Source: Ascaphus truei (Eukaryota > Chordata > Amphibia > Anura > Ascaphidae). From it: a stretch of 64,000 nucleotides of DNA. Where the stretch lies: NCBI GenBank assembly GCA_036426205.1, contig CM071568.1, forward strand, positions 37,254,553 through 37,318,552, read 5' to 3'. The number at the start of each line of letters is the position of its first letter. The stretch's first letter is position 1. The position numbers and the translations under genes are program-made. The notes beneath the pieces are model-generated. The model searched no databases. It had not been told where the DNA came from and saw only the letters and a list, made by a program, of their open reading frames with translations. Below are positions 57,516-64,000 of the stretch, in pieces.

Positions 57516-58061
57516 ACAAAGAGAGAACATGTTTGTACAGTATGTCTATGTTGCATTTTTGACAGTATATTTTGATTGCTTTTCAATATCATCAACATAC
57601 AGTACAGTCTGTCACCACTTAGATAAAGAGCAATATACAGTATTGATACTTTGAAAGAACTATAAGCTGAACACTCAATAATTTCCTTGGGTACTTCAGT
57701 AACTTGTTCCCCCTCCACAAAAATCACAAAACCAACATATGTTTTAGCAAGTATTTTTGAGTTAAGAATTAAGAATACACACAGTATTTTTTAATTTAAT
57801 GCAAAATTGGAAAATTTAACTTTCTCCTTGGTGCACAAACAATCCTTGGAGTTCTTACACAAGGAGAAGAAAAAACTTTCTGTTAGATACAGTTCAGATG
57901 ACGTCCACTCATTTGGTGCATAGGTGGAAAAATCAGAAAAAAACAGACGTACAGTAGTGTAACAACGTGAAAACTATGTTATGCAATGATCAACGTTCCT
58001 GCTTTGTGACAACTCACATTTAGTGTGTCTTTCAGACAGCATATGATAGATGTTTAAAGTG
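57516..58061. other. Intron DNA
   Basis: No exon or classified repeat. Confidence 0.5.
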
Positions 58062-59133
58062 TGTAGCCGAGTCCCCTACCATGCCTCCGGTGCAGGGATC
58101 TGCTCTGCTGTTTGGCCGGAGCTCCACGCGATCAGGAGTGTGGGGGTGGCCATTTTGGTTAGGCACGCATGCGCAGTGCAGCGAGGTGAACATGCACAGT
58201 GTCAGGAGTGCAGTGGCCATCTTAGAATGTCTCTGGGTATGCATCAGCGGGACTACATGTCCCAGAATCCTAAGATGGGAGGAAATACCACATGGGACTG
58301 TTCCAGCCAATAGGATTCTGGCAGCAGGAGGGTCAGGATATCCACCACATCCTGAAAGACCGTGGGCCAGTCCTGATGGAGGAGCAAAGGGAGAAGGTAG
58401 TGTCCGGGGAGCTGTGCTTCCTGGACTAGGCCTAAACTTTGCCCCATAGGCCCCAGTCAGGCCCTGAGTCACGTGAGATCAGTGTTGCAGGGAAGGCCCA
58501 GATAGGGACTTCTGCCATTATTATTATTATTGCTGCGCCAAGGCAGATGGCCACGCGGTGATCCGCGACCTGGGACCAGGCCGCAGTATTCCAGAACACT
58601 TGGGTGAGACACTCTGGCTGGAGCTCACCCCATGAGGAGGAGCGGGACCCTTAGGAGGGAGGGGAATTGTTGTTGGATGCCCCGCTGCACAGGACTGGAG
58701 TACCCAGACAGGTACCCAACGTCCACCAACATTTACAGGGAGGCACTACCTCACATTTGGGTGGAATTGCTGGGATGGACACTAGGGGTTATTGGTTCCA
58801 CAGCACCCTCAGTACTTTGGGGGAAGCACTAAGTGTTGGGGTCACAGCACTATCCTTTGTTATGTAGTGTTTGCTATATGTGTAGTATTGTTACAGTAAA
58901 GACCAGTTATATACATTGTGTTGTGTTATTGCTTATTGTGGTTATATTAGTTCCTGTGAGGGGTTATCCTGCCAACACTGGGATCCCTCATCGGTAGGGG
59001 TGCTGTGTACAAGGAGATAGAGCTCACCCCAAGCTCCCAGAAGCAGAGGCTTAGGCCTCCTGTGAGCATACAGGTACAGCAGCACATGTAGTTGCCCACG
59101 TATTTCCCTTAGGCATAGGGAAAGGGGGCTACA
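58062..59133. mobile_element. Solo LTR with 4-bp target duplication
   Basis: 1,072 bp, starts TGTAGCCGAG and ends GGGGGCTACA; AGTG on both sides (58058-58061 and 59134-59137). Contains GGCACGCATGCGCAG (NRF1-like) at about 58164 and GTAAAG/AAAGACC signals near 58900. Its terminal sequences match those of the LTR at 23071. Confidence 0.75.
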
Positions 59134-59578
59134 AGTGGTACCACTTTAAACCAGAGATGTTGCAACTTGGCCTTTTCTTTAGTGAATTGCTCCCAACATG
59201 GAAGATAAATTGAACAGGAATCTGGTGCAATGATGTCTTGAAAAATGTATCAAAACATATAAAAAGTAAAAATTGTATTCACACTATGATTAATATTTAA
59301 GGCCTTAGGGTCAGGATGATGAACTTTCATCAGCCAACTGGGCTGGGTCCCCATTGGCTCCGCTAGATAGTTGTTCCTCCACCTCTCCTTCTGTTTGGCA
59401 CCGAGCAGGAGGATGTTGAGACGCCCGCACTCTTGTGCTGTTGCTTGTCTTGCGTCTCTCGCATCTCAGTCGCACCTGCCGATGATGTCACAGAGTTCCG
59501 GTAGGAAAACAGGCTAGCATCCCTGTCAGCTTGCCACAGTTTTTGATGGCTCTTAGAAGATACACCCTCACCCTACGC

Positions 59579-59779
59579 CAGTGTTTTTCAACCAGGGTTC
59601 CTAGGAACCCTTGGGTTCCCCAGGCATTCCTAAAGGGTTCCCTGTATTTTTCAGGTCATTTTTAAATTGTACCAAATACAGTAGAATGTACAATGCATCT
59701 GATCTCAGACTTGCTGTTAGAGAGGGTGTGGGTTCCTCGGAATTTCACGTAGGGTTCCTTAACCAAAAAAGGGTGGAAA
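59579..59779. mobile_element. hAT-like MITE
   Basis: Starts CAGTGTTTTTCAACCAGGG (hAT-type terminus) and ends AGGGTGGAAA, with the last CTG lost. CCCTACGC (59571-59578) and CCCTATGC (59780-59787) form an 8-bp duplication with one mismatch. Confidence 0.6.
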
Positions 59780-59821
59780 CCCTATGCGTTTTACAATACA
59801 ACAGGTTGCTTCCTCAGGGGT
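59780..59821 (-). ncRNA. Hammerhead-like motif H11, transposon-interrupted
   Basis: Minus strand: ACCC, CTGAGGA (59817-59811), A, stem II GCAA with TTGT, AAAA (G12 lost), CGC, ATA, GGGT. The 3' stem I continues on the far side of the hAT insertion. Confidence 0.35.
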
Positions 59822-60110
59822 CATGACTCAGTACTGTTTGTGCGTGAAGGAGAATTTTACATTCCCTAATTTGCTTCCATTTACAGACTTTTGAGAGAGT
59901 CTGCACGTGATCCAGAGAGCAATCTTAAGGTTTAGAGACAGTATCTCATTTTTATTATGTATTATATTTATCATTTACCGTATGTTGTCACTTTTGAGTA
60001 GAGGGCTACTGTGTTACACTTGAATAATTTTTTAATTGAAGCCAAGTTTGTGTAAAGGTAGTGAATTCCAACATATGCCTAATTAGGGAGTGTTTTGTAT
60101 TTGTTTAAAG

Positions 60111-60284
60111 TCATTTCCTGTGGAGAACTTTCAGTACCACCCAATGGAAAAAAAATTGGAACCCAAATAACATTTGGATCAACAGCAATATTTACATGCG
60201 ATACAGGATTTATGCTGGTAGGCTCTGCTGTGCGGGAATGTCTATCTTCTGGACTTTGGAGCGGAGCTGAAACCAGATGCCTGG
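60111..60284 (+). CDS. csmd3: CSMD-family exon: Sushi domain 4
   Basis: TTGTTTAAAG acceptor and GTAATA donor; 174 nt, phase 1 to 1. VISCGELSVPPNGKKIGTQI, GSTAIFTCDTGFMLVGSAV, RECLSSGLWSGAETRCLG. Four cysteines and the LWSG motif define a standard 58-residue CCP. Its neighbours in phase and size make one exon per domain, the rule in the CSMD C-terminal array. Confidence 0.93.
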
Positions 60285-62375
<2,091 letters not shown>

Positions 62376-62650
62376 AGGCTATGTCCCCGCTAGGGCTGAG
62401 TGGGCGGCGCTTGCCGCGGTTACTTACATATATAGATATATGTAAGTCCCCGCTCACGCGGTGCACACGTGCTCGAGCGCAGGCACACACGCTCACCGAC
62501 GCTCGGCGCTTATGTAAACAAAAAAACCTAACTTTCCAGTACGCTCAATGTCCGCTGCCCCACGCGTGCGTAAATGACAGGACACCCGGCGCTCATGCCT
62601 GGAGCGCTCTCCAAGCATGAGCGCGCTCAGCGCCAGCGGGGACTCAGCCT
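62376..62650. mobile_element. TA-flanked MITE (AGGCT...AGCCT ends)
   Basis: 275 bp. AGGCTATGTCCCCGCTAGGG at the left is inverted at the right as CAGCGGGGACTCAGCCT, with TA outside both. A CpG-rich island in otherwise AT-rich DNA, with CGCGTGCG and GAGCGC motifs. Confidence 0.7.
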
Positions 62651-64000
62651 TAGATAGATGATTTATTGCTTGATTTTTGTTTTTTAGTTTAATAGACTAA
62701 TGTCATGAACATCTAAACATATTAATTCGCTGTTACAGTTTCTAGTGAATGTATGTTGTAAATCCTTTGTAATTAGATTGAATCACACAAGGGTTCCATT
62801 AGTTTTCATGTTAAATCAAGGATAGAAATGGATATTAGGCCACAGGGAACAACATGCTTCTTTATCGATAATCTTTAAACAAGAATGAATCTCTGTCAAG
62901 CAAGACTTTCCAAATCAGTAGGATAGCATGAAGAATAGGGCTAGAAAATAATTGCTCATGGGTCATTGCTAACAGCAGCAAAGGTGAAGGTAGTGTTTCT
63001 CAACATCCAATTATAGAAAACGACACAGTTGTGGCAGCTACTCTGTTGAACAGCATGGAAATATGCAATACCTGTAAGATTGAGATATTTAAAAACATTA
63101 AAGAGGGGATTATTATCAGTAGAAGTAAACAATTAAACAAAACCATAAACCATCACCGTAGTATAAGTAATTAAGGTAATGTGTTTATGTTCATTCACAT
63201 ATATCAAAGGAATCCAACTATGAATGTATTGTGGTTTTGCTATTTAGTTATATAATATTTTCTACTTTGCAATGAGGCTTGAAGTTTTCATAACCATTCA
63301 ATGTTTCTGATTTGCCATGTCTTATTATAATGTTGCTTATATACTGTGATGACAGAAGTTTTATATATTTTCAAACCAATATGATAAGTACTGTAATAAG
63401 TTTATGAAACATGTTGCACCTGTGCAATTTGTAATATTTTCTTTTTAGTTTTGAAAATGCATTATTAATTACAGAAACACACACACCATTGCAGTCAATG
63501 AAATCTAATTGATAATTTACTATATCTCCTTTCATTTCTATGATTAAAAATGGTGATGTTTTTTTTTTACATGTATTATGATTTGGACAGAACTTATTCA
63601 ATATAAATGAATGAATGTTATCTTGTGAAATATAATTATTTAATTAGTTATTTGTGTCTTTCCATAGTAGTTATATTATACTGTATGCAACCATAAGAGT
63701 TACTAATTTATTTCATCATCTGTGACATAGTAATAAAACATTTACGTCAAAAAAAATGGAATGATAAAAAATAATATGTAACCAATCAATGACTCAGAAT
63801 GTATCGTGGGCAAATTTTAGGTTTAGTTAAGAAAAGATTACAATTAAACAACAGATTTTTTTCTCATGTCAACTTTATTGCCTGTTCAAAGCAGATTACA
63901 GTTGAGGAAGTCTAGTCGAACATTACAATAAAAAAAAAAACTATTTACAAATCATGGTAAAAGAAATACCATGGTTACATTAATTAAGTAAATTTGCTAT
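62651..64000. other. Intron DNA to the window end
   Basis: No further CSMD exon is visible before the window ends; AT-rich, no classified repeat. Confidence 0.5.

Larger units (their letters stand above)
59290..59830 (-). mobile_element. PLE-type LTR interrupted by a hAT-like MITE
   Basis: The hammerhead-like motif H11 is split by the insertion at 59579-59779. TGATGTCAC lies at about 59484, similar to other PLE LTRs here. No coding. Confidence 0.45.

Noticed and set aside
58050..58472. Overlapping frames around 58.2 kb
   Set aside because: They lie wholly in a solo LTR with matching ends and AGTG duplication.

Overview
This window looks like a piece of a vertebrate nuclear genome, most likely an amphibian (anuran-like). 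The evidence is AT-rich introns, abundant CA and TA microsatellites, TA-target MITEs, tRNA-type SINEs, Ty3-type LTR elements, and especially many Penelope-like elements (PLEs). The only host gene is a + strand stretch of a CSMD-family gene (CUB and Sushi multiple domains), best matched to csmd3. Seven consecutive exons are visible at 21650-21838, 22086-22232, 49007-49195, 51939-52124, 55313-55507, 60111-60284 and 61357-61530. All introns are phase 1, all splice sites are AG/GT, and every exon length is a multiple of three. Two exons make one CUB domain and each of the next five makes one complete Sushi/CCP domain with four cysteines. This fits the point where the last CUB gives way to the C-terminal tandem Sushi array. 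Neither end of the gene is in the window.

Nearly everything else is mobile DNA in introns. 1-21649 (upstream intron) holds a simple-repeat block, a TA-flanked MITE, a PLE-like LTR with a hammerhead-like motif, a decayed SGNH-hydrolase retroelement, a Ty3 element nested in a hAT-type MITE (both target duplications readable), and two LTRs with 4-bp duplications. The 26.8-kb intron 22233-49006 is the richest part. It has a solo LTR, then a head-to-head pair of 5'-truncated PLEs (about 23990-27807 minus, 27808-36220 plus). The plus arm was later hit by a microsatellite-bearing MITE, by a PLE fragment, and by a second head-to-head PLE pair (29735-34492) flanked by a perfect 15-bp duplication. A third, longer PLE (about 38040-41500, minus) carries a MITE inside its endonuclease frame. 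The remaining introns hold a perfect 2x114-bp palindrome inside a 14-bp duplication, further LTRs, a SINE, and two more PLE LTRs.

Two themes link the repeats. First, at least eleven hammerhead-ribozyme-like motifs lie in PLE LTR-like sequence. The best pair (30159-30220 minus, 33697-33760 plus) has a long stem I and a compensatory change in stem III. Second, retroelement insertions repeatedly take the form 'unique tail plus inverted copy inside one target duplication', which suggests cDNA snap-back during insertion. All assignments come from reading the sequence; no database search was run.
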